A DNA stretch of 33,732 nt from Chloroflexota bacterium (GCA_016199325.1 JACQGW010000430.1:1-33732); one strand, 5' to 3'; shown: positions 7,768 to 15,563, counted from the stretch's first letter. A program made the numbers and translations. The notes: a model not told the origin generated them from the sequence alone.

Positions 7768-8784
7768 ATGGTGCAACGGGTGGCGAGCGCCCGCCGGCAA
7801 TGCGGCTCCTGCCGCCACTACTTTCCCGCCCCGGGTCGCGAAGAGGGCTGGTGCCGGCACCCCAGCTTCCGCTCCCGAGATAGCCGCCTTCTGGTTGGCA
7901 AGAGCGATCGCCGCTGCGCACGGCTCTTCACAGACCTGTGGGAGCCGCTGCCGACGACGCGGCCGGTGGCGCGCGGGCGGCCGGCAACCGGGCGAATCGC
8001 CGGAACGATCCGTCTGGCCGACGCCGCCGCGCCGGCAGTGGCGTCGCCCCGGCGACCGGCCCGACCGCCCGCTTTGCCGCTCCGGTGGGCGCTCGTCGCG
8101 CTGCTGGCCGCGTTCGGCGGCGTTGCTGTGCTCTCCGTGCGGCTGTCCTCGCTCGCCGATCCCCTGCCGACGCCGGTGGTGGTGATTCAGTCGGCAGCGC
8201 GGGGAGCTGTGGCCGCGGCGGTCACCGCCACTCCTGCGCCGAGCGCAGCCACGGCCGCCGCCCGCGGGACGCCTGCTGCGTCGCCGGGGGCCGCAACGCC
8301 AACTGCCGGCGCGGTACGGCAGCCTTCCCGTCAGCTCGGAACCTACGCACGGACCACGGCCGGAGGGTCGGCCGGGCTCGCCCTGCTTGCCCAGCCCGGC
8401 GGATCCGCCGGGAACGGGCGAAAAGTAGCGGAGGGGACCATCCTCGAAGTCGTCGGCGACGCAGTCGAGGTGAACGGAGCCCGCTGGCGGCGCCTGCGGG
8501 ACGGCGAGGGCCGTCTGGGATGGCTGGCGGAGTCGCAGTTGGCCGTTCTCCAGCCCGAGCCTGGCGAGACGACGAGCGAGATCGGGCTCATGACCGAGCC
8601 ACGCCGGACGGCGACACGCCTCGCCAGGATTCCGGCCGGCGTGCCGGTGGCCATCATCGACGCCCGCGACGGCGACGCCATCGATCCCACCCGCCCGACG
8701 CCCAGCCGCTGGTACTGGATCCGCGTCATCACCACAGGCGAAGTGGGCTGGGCCTACAGCGGGACCGTCAAGCGCCGCGAGTAG
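7768..8784 (+). CDS. Membrane-anchored bacterial SH3 protein with N-terminal Cys cluster
   Basis: This 338-residue protein has an unusual layout. The first 55 residues hold four cysteines (Cys12, Cys15, Cys29, Cys50 in CGSCRHYF, GWCRHP and RRCARL), which could bind zinc or an Fe-S cluster. A membrane helix lies near 103-123 (LRWALVALLAAFGGVAVLSV). An Ala/Pro/Thr-rich linker of about 65 residues follows. Two SH3-like repeats complete the protein (roughly 200-265 and 270-335, each ending in a GW motif: GRLGWLAE, GEVGWAYS). The Cys cluster would be cytoplasmic and the SH3 repeats outside, where such domains bind wall or peptide ligands. GGAGG lies three bases before the ATG and six before a GTG at 7771, so the latter may be the real start. 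It has its own promoter. Confidence 0.75.
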   Translation: MVQRVASARRQCGSCRHYFPAPGREEGWCRHPSFRSRDSRLLVGKSDRRCARLFTDLWEPLPTTRPVARGRPATGRIAGTIRLADAAAPAVASPRRPARPPALPLRWALVALLAAFGGVAVLSVRLSSLADPLPTPVVVIQSAARGAVAAAVTATPAPSAATAAARGTPAASPGAATPTAGAVRQPSRQLGTYARTTAGGSAGLALLAQPGGSAGNGRKVAEGTILEVVGDAVEVNGARWRRLRDGEGRLGWLAESQLAVLQPEPGETTSEIGLMTEPRRTATRLARIPAGVPVAIIDARDGDAIDPTRPTPSRWYWIRVITTGEVGWAYSGTVKRRE

Positions 8785-8800
8785 CGCGGTTCTCAGAGAT

Positions 8801-8850
8801 ACCGAACCGCCAGGACGCCAAGGTCGCCAGGGAAGACGCCAGGAATGTCG
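8801..8850 (+). repeat. Octameric GCCAAG-type intergenic repeat, copy 2
   Basis: This copy starts ACCGAACCGCCAGGACGCC and matches the copy at 5197 for about 50 bases with scattered substitutions. It lies between the SH3 gene and the promoter of the cyclic-di-AMP receptor gene. The rest of this gap (8851-8919) shows no gene. Confidence 0.7.
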
Positions 8851-8919
8851 GTTGGTCGTTTCCTCAATCCCTGCGCAACCCACTTCAGGTGGGGGCAGGG
8901 ATCGGGGACCGGGCGATCG

Positions 8920-8948
8920 TTGCGCCTGCCGTCGCCTGCGCCTATACT
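8920..8948 (+). promoter_or_regulatory. Promoter of the cyclic-di-AMP receptor gene
   Basis: TTGCGC and TATACT are spaced by 17 bases, about 30 nt before a good ribosome site. Confidence 0.55.
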
Positions 8949-8981
8949 GGTACAGCGCCGTTGTGCGCGGAGGGTGCTTCG

Positions 8982-9323
8982 ATGCGCGAAACGTCGTCCA
9001 CCATGAAGTTGATCACGGCCATTGTTCATGACGAGGATGCATCCCGGGTGCTGAAGGCGCTCACCGACCACCAGATCAGCGCGACGAGGATCGCCAGCAC
9101 CGGCGGCTTTCTCCGGCGGGGGAGCACACTGCTCCTGATTGGCGTGGAGGGGCGGCGACTGGAGGAGGCCATCGATCTGATCCGGGCGTCGAGCGGCCGG
9201 CGGCGCCCGCTCGACGCCAAGCTGCTGAGCCAGGTGCCGACGGCGACCGGCGCGGCCGGCCGCGTCGAGGAGGGCGGCGCCATCATCATGGTGACCGACG
9301 TCGAGCGCTATCTGCGCGTCTAG
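8982..9323 (+). CDS. PII-like cyclic-di-AMP receptor (DarA/PstA family)
   Basis: This 113-residue protein has the family pattern MKLITAIVHDEDASRVLKALT, then TRIASTGGFLRRGSTLLLIGVE. The TGGFLRxGSTLLLIG segment forms the nucleotide-binding loop in DarA/PstA proteins. These are trimeric PII-like proteins that bind cyclic-di-AMP, and their downstream partner is generally unknown. GGAGGG seven bases before the ATG at 8982 fixes this start; an internal ATG at 9003 would give the length more usual for the family, so both are possible. The gene is monocistronic with its own promoter. No cyclic-di-AMP synthase lies in the window. Confidence 0.88.
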   Translation: MRETSSTMKLITAIVHDEDASRVLKALTDHQISATRIASTGGFLRRGSTLLLIGVEGRRLEEAIDLIRASSGRRRPLDAKLLSQVPTATGAAGRVEEGGAIIMVTDVERYLRV

Positions 9324-9350
9324 CCCGACTGGAGCCGCTCGCAGAAACGT

Positions 9351-9513
9351 CGAACCGCCAAGGCGCCAAGACGCCAAGAACGAGGTTTCGGGTCTGGGGG
9401 TCATGGTTTCGAGCTTGTGGGCTGGTTCACTGCTGTGCCGGCGACCGCCAGAAACCACAAACGAGAAACACCCAAACCTTTCGCCTTGGCGTCCATGGCG
9501 TCTTGGCGGTTCG
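9351..9513. repeat. Nested inverted repeat element between converging genes
   Basis: The outer arms are octamer repeats: AACCGCCAAGGCGCCAAG at the left and the inverted form, ending CTTGGCGGTTCG, at the right. Inside are GGTTTCG-type heptamers (about 9383-9413) facing AGAAACC/AGAAACA-type heptamers (about 9450-9480), so the whole could fold into a long imperfect hairpin. It fills the 208-nt gap between two converging genes and could act as a bidirectional terminator or mRNA 3' stabiliser. No gene is seen here. Confidence 0.65.
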
Positions 9514-9531
9514 GTCTTTGTACCAAGCGTC

Positions 9532-10293
9532 CTAAGGCTGGCCGGCGATTGAGAGTTCGTCGACGACGTCGCGCACGCCGGGCACTCGGCTGGCGACGGC
9601 CATCGCGAGCTCTGTGTCCTCCAGCGAGTTGACGGTCCCCCGGAGCACGGCGACGCCCCGACGCACGCGCACGTCGACGAGCAGGTCGGTGGTGCCGGCG
9701 TCCTGGCGGAGCGCCAGCCGGACGTCTTCGGCGATCTCGTCGTCGCTCAGTTGGAGCGCCGCCGGGTGGTCGGCCGGCTCAGACGGCGTGTCGGCCGACG
9801 TGGCGGCGAAGCCGCCGAGCACCTGGATGCCTTCGTAGCTGGTCGTCGGCTCGACCACCGGGTCGGTCGGCGGAAAGTACGGCTCGGCCTCCGACACCGC
9901 CCGCATGACGTCCGTTGTGCCGATGTCGTCGGCGAAATCCGGCTCCATCCCCTCAGGATGGGAAGGCCCCTCGATGAGCGTGTAGTCCGTCGCCGGACCG
10001 AGGATCTCGCCGGCCCGGGGATACTCCTCGGCGCCGAAATCGACATCGAGATAGCTCTCCACGCCCCGCAACCCCGGCACACGCCGGACGAGCCGTTCGA
10101 TGCGCGCTTTCTCTCTCGCCGAGGGGACGACGCCCTGGAGCGTCGCGACACCGTGCTCGACGGTCACCGTCACCGCCGCGAGCACCGGCGCCAGCGCCTC
10201 CTCAATGCGGATCTGGAGATCGTTATCCTCACGAGCAGGAGGTCTCCATTCCGGATTCGGCTCCGGATTCGGCTCGGTCTGCTCGTCTTGCAT
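9532..10293 (-). CDS. Two-BON-domain protein
   Basis: This 253-residue acidic protein has an N-terminal BON domain (about 25-85: IRIEEALAPVLAAVTVTVEHGVATLQGVV...VPGLRGVESYLDV) and a C-terminal BON domain (about 183-250: IAEDVRLALRQDAGTTDLLVDVRVRRGVAVLRGTV...VPGVRDVVDEL). A long acidic disordered linker joins them. BON domains bind lipid or membrane surfaces, usually in the envelope, but there is no signal peptide or membrane helix here, so it may be cytoplasmic. GGAGG lies seven bases before the ATG. It is converging with the cyclic-di-AMP receptor gene and follows the phosphoesterase gene in the same direction 44 nt downstream. Confidence 0.85.
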   Translation of the reverse strand: MQDEQTEPNPEPNPEWRPPAREDNDLQIRIEEALAPVLAAVTVTVEHGVATLQGVVPSAREKARIERLVRRVPGLRGVESYLDVDFGAEEYPRAGEILGPATDYTLIEGPSHPEGMEPDFADDIGTTDVMRAVSEAEPYFPPTDPVVEPTTSYEGIQVLGGFAATSADTPSEPADHPAALQLSDDEIAEDVRLALRQDAGTTDLLVDVRVRRGVAVLRGTVNSLEDTELAMAVASRVPGVRDVVDELSIAGQP

Positions 10294-10337
10294 TGCTTAT
10301 CCTCCCGGACACAATGGCCGAAAGCGGAATCGACCGC

Positions 10338-11108
10338 TCATGGCTCGTCCCTCACCGGACGCGCCGCACCCTCGGGGGCGGAACGCTCGGACAGCTCATA
10401 GAAAAACGCCCGCCGAACGAGCGGGCTGGCGACGTTGAAGACCGGAATGCCGGTTTTCGTCCGGCCCTCCAGAACGCCATAGTGGGCGTGGCCGTGGAAG
10501 ACGACGTCGGCGCCCAGTTGGTCGATCGGTCGGCAGAGCTCGCTACAGCCGAGAAAGGGATAGAGCTCAAGCGCCTCCCCGCGCAGCGTCTCGCGGCAGG
10601 GTGCGTAGTGGAGGATGACGACCCGGTAGTCGGCCGACAGACTGCTCAGCCCCGCCTCGACCTTCCGCACCTCCCGCCGGCCGGCGTGGGCAAAGTCCTT
10701 CAGGGCCGACTCGCCGTAGGGAGCCAGCAGATACTTGTCGAAGCCCCCGCCGAACCCCTTGGCGCCGACGAAGCCCACCCGCCGGCCGTGCGCCTCCAGG
10801 ACAACCGCATCGCCGTCGAGCACCCGAATCCCGGCGCCTTCCAGCAGCCGGGTGAGCTCGGCTTCATGGCCGAGCTCGTAGTCGTGGTTGCCCAGCACGG
10901 CGACGATCGGAACGCGGATCTCCTCGAGCTCGCCGATGAGGACCTCGATCTCACGAACCTCTCCCGAAAGCGTCAGGTCGCCCGCGAGGGCGAGGAAATC
11001 GGCGCGGTCGTTCACCTCGGCGAACAGGGGGCGGATGTGGCCGACCGACTCGCTATGGCAGTGCAGATCGCCAATCGCGGCGACGATGACCGACCGCCGT
11101 TCCTCCAC
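10338..11108 (-). CDS. Calcineurin-like metallophosphoesterase
   Basis: Dimetal phosphoesterase motifs are present in order: GDLHCH near the N-terminus, LAGDLT (GD), LGNHDYE (GNHD), a histidine in LHYAPC, and GHAHYG. The substrate is not predictable; relatives act on phosphodiesters or phosphomonoesters. The start is set at a GTG with GGAGGG five bases upstream, giving 256 residues beginning with VEERRSVIVAAIGDLH. The frame is open seven codons further, but those codons include the ribosome site. A second, diverged copy of the same upstream segment lies 87 nt further away, so its 5' region has been duplicated. It may be co-transcribed with the BON gene. Confidence 0.88.
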   Translation of the reverse strand: MEERRSVIVAAIGDLHCHSESVGHIRPLFAEVNDRADFLALAGDLTLSGEVREIEVLIGELEEIRVPIVAVLGNHDYELGHEAELTRLLEGAGIRVLDGDAVVLEAHGRRVGFVGAKGFGGGFDKYLLAPYGESALKDFAHAGRREVRKVEAGLSSLSADYRVVILHYAPCRETLRGEALELYPFLGCSELCRPIDQLGADVVFHGHAHYGVLEGRTKTGIPVFNVASPLVRRAFFYELSERSAPEGAARPVRDEP

Positions 11109-11109
11109 C

Positions 11110-11233
11110 GTAATCCCTCCACGCATCACCGGGGTGCTGGTGCAACGTCATGCGTCATTCGTCATGCGTCATGCGTCAAACGTCATGCGTCATGCGGTAG
11201 TCCCTCCGCGCATCACCGAAGTGCCGGTGCAAC
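11110..11233. repeat. Duplicated 37-nt 5' segment flanking a heptamer array
   Basis: Positions 11110-11146 and 11197-11233 are direct copies differing at 5 of 37 bases. Both include the CCCTCC complement of a ribosome site and end in GGTGCAAC. Between them lie exactly seven heptamers of the form GTCATGC (variants GTCATTC and GTCAAAC) at 11147-11195. The proximal copy supplies the phosphoesterase gene with its Shine-Dalgarno sequence. Confidence 0.8.
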
Positions 11234-11278
11234 TACTGTGCCGCCTCGCCAGAGCCGTCCCGTAGCACGCCACCCTAC

Positions 11279-11318
11279 ATGACGCATGACGGGACGCATG
11301 ACGTATGACGCATTACCG
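11279..11318. repeat. Inverted heptamer block (ATGACGC type)
   Basis: Units ATGACGC, ATGACGG, ATGACGT and ATGACGC, with one shortened unit, are the reverse complement of the GTCATGC array at 11147, about 85 nt away. The two blocks could pair into a long hairpin between the divergent phosphoesterase and receiver-GGDEF genes. After this block, up to 11416, I see only a partial repeat (TGTGCCGTCTCGCC, like 11237-11250) and no clear promoter. Confidence 0.65.
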
Positions 11319-11416
11319 CCTCCTGTGCCGTCTCGCCGGGCGTGGGTGGCACGGCCCTTGCAACCCGTTCTCACCCGAAACGGACGCTCGACAGATTGAC
11401 TGGACGCGAGGTGGCT

Positions 11417-12409
11417 ATGGCGACCGTGCTGGTAGTGGAGGACGATCGGTCGATGCTGACGCTCCTCAAGAGCGCCCTGGAACAGGAGGGATACCGCGTC
11501 GTCGCGGCCGGATCGGTAGCCGGCGCCCTGGCGGCGCTTCGGCAAGAGAGCCCGGACCTCGCCATCCTGGACGTCAATCTGCCGGACGGCACCGGCTACG
11601 ATCTGGCCGAGCGCCTGCGGGCCCGGCCGGTGCCGGCCTACCTGCCGGTCATTCTCCTGACGGCCAACGTTGCTGCCGACGATCGCCGCCGCGGGCTGCG
11701 GGCCGGCGCCGACGACTATGTAACCAAGCCGTTCGATCTGGAGGAGCTCCTCCTCCGGGTCCAGACGCAGCTCCGGCACGTCGAACAGGGTCTCCGCTCG
11801 GAGCTGACCGGTCTGCCGGGGAACGTCCAGATCGAGCGCGTGCTCCGCCGACTCGTCGCCCAGGCGCCCCGCCCCTGGGTCGTCCTCTACGCCGACCTGG
11901 ACAACTTCAAAGCGTACAACGACGCCTACGGCTTCCTGGCCGGCAACCGGCTGATCCGCGCGGCGGCGCGCGTGCTCGAAGACACGCTCCGAGCCCACGC
12001 GCACTCGCCGGAGATCGACTTCCTGGGCCACATCGGGGGGGACGACTTCGTCGTCGTGACGGCTGCCGAGCAGGCCGACGCCATGTGCCGCGCGATCATC
12101 CGCCGTTTCGACGCCGAGGTCGCCGGCTTCTACAACCCGGCCGACCGCCGGCGGGGCGGCATCGAGGTCGTCGACCGCCAGGGCCAGCTTCGCCGCTTCC
12201 CGTTCGTTTCAATCTCTATCGCCGGCGTCACGAACCTCTACCGCCCCATCGAGCACCACTACCTGATCAGCTCGATCGCCGCCGAGCTCAAGCGCAAGGT
12301 CAAGAGCCAGCCCGGCAGCGCCTGCCTCATCGACCGCCGCCGCTCGCCGACCGACCAGTTGCCGGTGCCGATCGATCAGGCCAGCGGTCCATCGGCGCGA
12401 ACCGGCTAG
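11417..12409 (+). CDS. Response regulator with GGDEF-type output domain
   Basis: Residues 1-120 form a receiver domain with the acidic pair Asp9-Asp10, phosphoacceptor Asp52 (LAILDVNLPDG), LLTAN and the conserved Lys in VTKPFDL. The rest resembles a diguanylate cyclase domain: ELTGLPGN, YADLDNFKAYNDAYGF (metal/nucleotide site) and HIGGDDFVVV. The active-site motif is GGDDF rather than GGDEF; this form occurs in a subset of the family, so catalytic activity is uncertain. The ATG is chosen because GAGG lies five bases upstream and the receiver begins at once (ATVLVVEDD). No histidine kinase lies nearby, so it is an orphan regulator. Confidence 0.88.
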   Translation: MATVLVVEDDRSMLTLLKSALEQEGYRVVAAGSVAGALAALRQESPDLAILDVNLPDGTGYDLAERLRARPVPAYLPVILLTANVAADDRRRGLRAGADDYVTKPFDLEELLLRVQTQLRHVEQGLRSELTGLPGNVQIERVLRRLVAQAPRPWVVLYADLDNFKAYNDAYGFLAGNRLIRAAARVLEDTLRAHAHSPEIDFLGHIGGDDFVVVTAAEQADAMCRAIIRRFDAEVAGFYNPADRRRGGIEVVDRQGQLRRFPFVSISIAGVTNLYRPIEHHYLISSIAAELKRKVKSQPGSACLIDRRRSPTDQLPVPIDQASGPSARTG

Positions 12410-12421
12410 CCGGCTTGGGGC

Positions 12422-12453
12422 GGAAAACTTGTCGTGAATGAGTCAAGTTTTCC
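12422..12453. terminator. Perfect 10-bp hairpin after the response regulator gene
   Basis: GGAAAACTTG and CAAGTTTTCC pair around a 12-nt loop, 12 nt after the stop. The arms themselves contain A4 and T4, so it could terminate transcription from either side, but there is no separate U-run. Its symmetry would also fit the end of a lost mobile element. Confidence 0.45.
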
Positions 12454-12620
12454 AGGCGACTTTGGCCTTGGCAGCCCAGCGGTCAATGGCGGTCTCCGGC
12501 TCGTCGAAATAGGGACGGAGCGCGGGATCCCTCGGCGAGGCGGCGGCATCGATATGGTGGCGCCCCGCTCGACCTCCCGCTTGACGAGGTTGCGAATGGC
12601 CGGCTTCACCTGCCTGTCAC
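12443..12620 (-). pseudogene. Fragments of an unidentified small gene
   Basis: Downstream of the kinase, in the same direction, one frame holds protein-like AIRNLVKREVERGATIS (about 12610-12555). A different frame holds PYFDEPETAIDRWAAKAKV, running to a stop at 12443. Read together they look like one short gene broken by a frameshift. I do not recognise the family. The evidence is amino-acid composition only. Confidence 0.25.
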
Positions 12621-14485
12621 TTGGGTACGTTCGTTGCCACAAACGTGTCGAGCAGTATGGTCGCCAGTTCGTGCTCTCTTGGCGGCAGAGTCACTTGCAT
12701 GCTCACAAACGTCGACTCGATTGACTCCCCCTTGAAGTACGCTACACCGTTGACTTCCAAGCCGTCGGAGGTGTTCGGGAGGCCATACGCCAACAGCTGT
12801 GGGCTGATGGGAGCGCGCACAATCCCTTGTGGCGGTGGTGAGGGCTCCCCGCCGAATTGTTGCCGTAAAATGCGTGCTGCCTGTTCAAAGTAGGGCGCAG
12901 CCTCGGATACCGCCGGCCCAGAGTGAAGCCAGGTCACGCGCATTCCCGGGGCAGACGCGCCGGTGCTGCCGACTGGGTGAAGGCGTATGAACGTGTTGCC
13001 TGTTGCCCCCTGACTTGCCTCCCCTGTCCAGCCTCGTGGAGCAATAACCACGCGACCTCCTCCACCGTAAGCTGCAAGCGCACCCGAGAAGGCTTCGGGG
13101 ATCTCAACATTTGTCGCTTGTGGGTAAGTGTAGCGCGCGTCCCCCAAAAGGGCCGAACTGGTTCTCAGCGCGGTTACTGGGAGGGTAACGATGCTCCCTT
13201 GGATTGGCGTCGGCGTCAGCTGCGGCATTGAAGTGGATGTCGGCGGATTGGGTGTTGGGGTTGCGCTCGGCAACGGTGTGGACGTTGTAGGAACAAGCGT
13301 GCGCGTAGGCGGAACGGCTGTGGGCGTGGCACTCAGCAACATCGCCTGGGCTGAAGAGGGTGAGACCTCGAAGAGAGCGGCGCCGGTCTGGGTGGCCGAG
13401 GGGACAGGACTTGATGCGGTCCTCGGTAGCGCAAGCAAACCAGCGCCAAGAACTACCACTGCAGCCAGCAGCGGCCACATCCGACCTGACGGTCCTAATC
13501 GCAGTCTTACCGGACCGGAGACCATCGGTGCAGCCGGTCTCTGGTCTGTCCCCCGACCGTAGGGAGGGTCTCTCTTGTCCCCTGGCAGCGGCACCGCCAC
13601 GGTCCAAGCCTCTTCCAAGTCTCGGTACTCGCGCAGCGCCTGCGCCATCTCATCCGGCGACGAGTAGCGCTCTCTTGGTTCCTTGGCCATGGCTCGGAAG
13701 ACGATGTTCTCCAGTCGTGGCTTCACCTGCGCGTTGCAGTCGCACAGCGATGGTGGCCGCTGCTGGATATGCTGCATTGCTACCCCTATGACGGTCTCCC
13801 CCTCGAAGGGCGGATGGCCCGCGAGCATCTCGTAGAGCACCACACCAATCGAGTATATGTCGCTGGCAAAGGTAGCTGCTCTTCCGCTTAACTGCTCCGG
13901 CGACAGGTAATGCACGCTACCCATCACGTGCTTCGTGTCGGAGACCGAATCCAACCCCATGGCGCGCGCGATGCCGAAGTCGGCGAGCTTCACGTCGGTG
14001 GTGGCCGCTGGCAACCGTGGCGCGATAGTACGTTCCAGGTCCTCCCCTTGAGTTGAAGAGGGCCTCCTGAGGAGAGTATTCTGCGGCTTGATGTCCCGAT
14101 GCACGACGCCATTCGCGTGAGCCGACGCGACTGCCTCACAGGTCTGGATGGCAATCTCGACAGCGGGAGCGATGGGTAGCGGACCCGCGCTCAATGCTTC
14201 CTTAAGGGTCGGACCGTCCACGTATTCCATGACGATGAACGGCAGGCCGTTGCTCTCGCCTACATCAAGAACGCCTACGATGTGTGGATGGGACAACCGG
14301 GCCGCTATCCGAGCCTCGTCTCGAAGACGCTGATGTAACGAGGGGTCGGCGGCATACTGCTCTCGCAGGACCTTCACAGCCACCGTCCGCCCCAACGCCG
14401 TATCCTCGGCGCGATAGACTATGGCCATGCCACCTTCGCCGAGCTTACCCAAGATGTGGTAACGGCCGGCCAAGACGCCAGTCAC
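12617..14485 (-). CDS. PknB-type Ser/Thr protein kinase with extracytoplasmic domain
   Basis: This 622-residue membrane receptor kinase has a Gly loop (LGEGGMAIVY, 15-24), Lys38, catalytic HRDIKPQN (129-136), DFG (169-171) and SPEQ in the activation segment. Between the catalytic loop and DFG are about 20 extra residues (RRPSSTQGEDLERTIAPRLP), longer than in typical PknB. A single helix (336-354) is followed by a Thr/Pro-rich linker of about 80 residues and an external domain of about 200 residues (TLPVTALRTSSALLG to the end) with no PASTA repeats. I cannot name that domain with confidence. The GTG start has AGGGGGTG just upstream. It lies 22 nt after the HEPN gene in the same direction, so it may be co-transcribed. 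Confidence 0.9.
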   Translation of the reverse strand: MTGVLAGRYHILGKLGEGGMAIVYRAEDTALGRTVAVKVLREQYAADPSLHQRLRDEARIAARLSHPHIVGVLDVGESNGLPFIVMEYVDGPTLKEALSAGPLPIAPAVEIAIQTCEAVASAHANGVVHRDIKPQNTLLRRPSSTQGEDLERTIAPRLPAATTDVKLADFGIARAMGLDSVSDTKHVMGSVHYLSPEQLSGRAATFASDIYSIGVVLYEMLAGHPPFEGETVIGVAMQHIQQRPPSLCDCNAQVKPRLENIVFRAMAKEPRERYSSPDEMAQALREYRDLEEAWTVAVPLPGDKRDPPYGRGTDQRPAAPMVSGPVRLRLGPSGRMWPLLAAVVVLGAGLLALPRTASSPVPSATQTGAALFEVSPSSAQAMLLSATPTAVPPTRTLVPTTSTPLPSATPTPNPPTSTSMPQLTPTPIQGSIVTLPVTALRTSSALLGDARYTYPQATNVEIPEAFSGALAAYGGGGRVVIAPRGWTGEASQGATGNTFIRLHPVGSTGASAPGMRVTWLHSGPAVSEAAPYFEQAARILRQQFGGEPSPPPQGIVRAPISPQLLAYGLPNTSDGLEVNGVAYFKGESIESTFVSMQVTLPPREHELATILLDTFVATNVPK

Positions 14486-14507
14486 TCACACCCCCTGAGG
14501 TCTTTGT

Positions 14508-14909
14508 CTACACCGGTAAATGGGATCGAGCAGCCAGACGGACGCTACGGGCGATCTCGACCGCGCGGAGAGCGTTTTCCTGCGTCTGAAGCTCCCAGTT
14601 GCCGGGGTATCGGGCTTCTATCGCGTAGGGGGTGAGCTCGGCAAGCTCCTCCAGTACCATCGAAAGAGGCAAGTCACTCGCTATCAGGGCAAAGAGCTCC
14701 GTCAGATCGTGCGTTCTGGGGAAATCGATCCCCTGCCGCGTCAGGAGCGCCTTGAGGTATTTCTCCGAACACTGCTGCGCGTGAAAACAGATGGTGTCGT
14801 AGGGACAATCGTCTTCAAGCGCCAGTGTGTGCTCCGCAGTGCGCAGGTCGTGTTCGGCCCGCTCGACCCACTGCCGCACGACCGTCAGGACTTCAGGCCG
14901 TTCGTTCAT
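14508..14909 (-). CDS. HEPN-domain protein of an MNT/HEPN pair
   Basis: This 133-residue helical protein has the COG2250-type HEPN pattern: QWVERAEHDLRTAEHTL, then YDTICFHAQQCSEKYLKALL, then FPRTHDLTELFALI. In MNT/HEPN modules the HEPN protein is a toxin or RNase-like partner whose activity is modified by the nucleotidyltransferase. The ATG is preceded by GGAAGG at good distance. The start overlaps the nucleotidyltransferase gene by 17 nt, so the two are translationally coupled. Whether this pair acts as a toxin-antitoxin is inferred from the family. Confidence 0.85.
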   Translation of the reverse strand: MNERPEVLTVVRQWVERAEHDLRTAEHTLALEDDCPYDTICFHAQQCSEKYLKALLTRQGIDFPRTHDLTELFALIASDLPLSMVLEELAELTPYAIEARYPGNWELQTQENALRAVEIARSVRLAARSHLPV

Positions 14910-15234
14910 ACAGCACCTTCCCTTCCCGCAGGGCCGGCCGGATGATCGTGCCGACGATATTCCGATACCGCTCAAGCTCCTCGGGAGTCGCGACGACAAT
15001 GTCCTTCGGTATCCCGAGGCCTGCCAGCAGACGGTACATCTCGGTTGCCGCTTTGCGCTTGGATCCATTCCCAGCTAGGACGACAAGAAGGTCGACGTCG
15101 CTATCCGGTCTAGCAGTGCCGCGCGCGTGGGAACCGAAGAGAATGATGCGCTCTGGTCGGAATCGCTCCACGATCCGTCGCACCATCTCGTCGATCTGCT
15201 TCGCTGCCGTTGAATCGGCCGAACGCCGTTCCAA
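14893..15234 (-). CDS. MNT-type nucleotidyltransferase, partner of the HEPN gene
   Basis: This 113-residue minimal nucleotidyltransferase has the signature GSHARGTARPDSDVDLLVVL, that is GSx10DxD with the two catalytic Asp residues, and FRPERIILFGS before it. MNT antitoxins of this kind transfer AMP to, or otherwise silence, a HEPN partner. A TTG start is proposed because a strong AAGGAGG lies about six bases upstream; the frame extends further, through the region near the tRNA gene, but without protein-like sequence. Its 3' end overlaps the HEPN start. No frameshift is seen. Confidence 0.83.
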   Translation of the reverse strand: MERRSADSTAAKQIDEMVRRIVERFRPERIILFGSHARGTARPDSDVDLLVVLAGNGSKRKAATEMYRLLAGLGIPKDIVVATPEELERYRNIVGTIIRPALREGKVLYERTA

Positions 15235-15377
15235 GATGAACCTCCTTGACGCCGCCGCGAAGCATTGTACCCGCTGCTCGCTTCGGCTGCATAGTCGACG
15301 CCGACGACCAATAGCAAAGAGCCGGTTGACTGGTCGTCCAACCGGCTCTCTTCCCCTGGTTTTCCTGATGTTCTCGG

Positions 15378-15450
15378 AGCCCATGGGCGGACTCGAACCG
15401 CCGGCCACGGTCTTACCAAGACCGTGCTCTGCCAACTGAGCTACATGGGC
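15378..15450 (-). tRNA. tRNA-Thr (anticodon GGT)
   Basis: The cloverleaf is complete. The acceptor stem is GCCCATG/CATGGGC, the D arm has AGCTCAGTTGG, the anticodon loop TTGGTAA is on a CGGTC/GACCG stem, and the T arm has GGTTCGAGTCC. The CCA end is not encoded. It is transcribed leftward from a promoter about 80 nt upstream. Confidence 0.97.
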
Positions 15451-15533
15451 CAGGACACCTGCGCTGTCGGCCGAGGAAGGACTGCCCAGCCTCGTCGATA
15501 GACACGTCGGACCGGCATCCAGCGTCAGAATGG

Positions 15534-15563
15534 AGTATACCACGTCGGCGGGATGGCAGTCAA
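15534..15563 (-). promoter_or_regulatory. Promoter of tRNA-Thr
   Basis: Reading leftward, TTGACT and TATACT are spaced by 18 bases. Transcription would begin near 15527, leaving a 5' leader of about 77 nt to be removed. Confidence 0.6.

Noticed and set aside
11147..11195. Regular repeats resembling a small CRISPR array
   Set aside because: The units are 7 nt, tandem without spacers, and no cas genes are present.
12422..12453. Terminal inverted repeat of an insertion sequence
   Set aside because: No transposase, no second copy and no target duplication is visible; a transcription terminator is the simpler reading.
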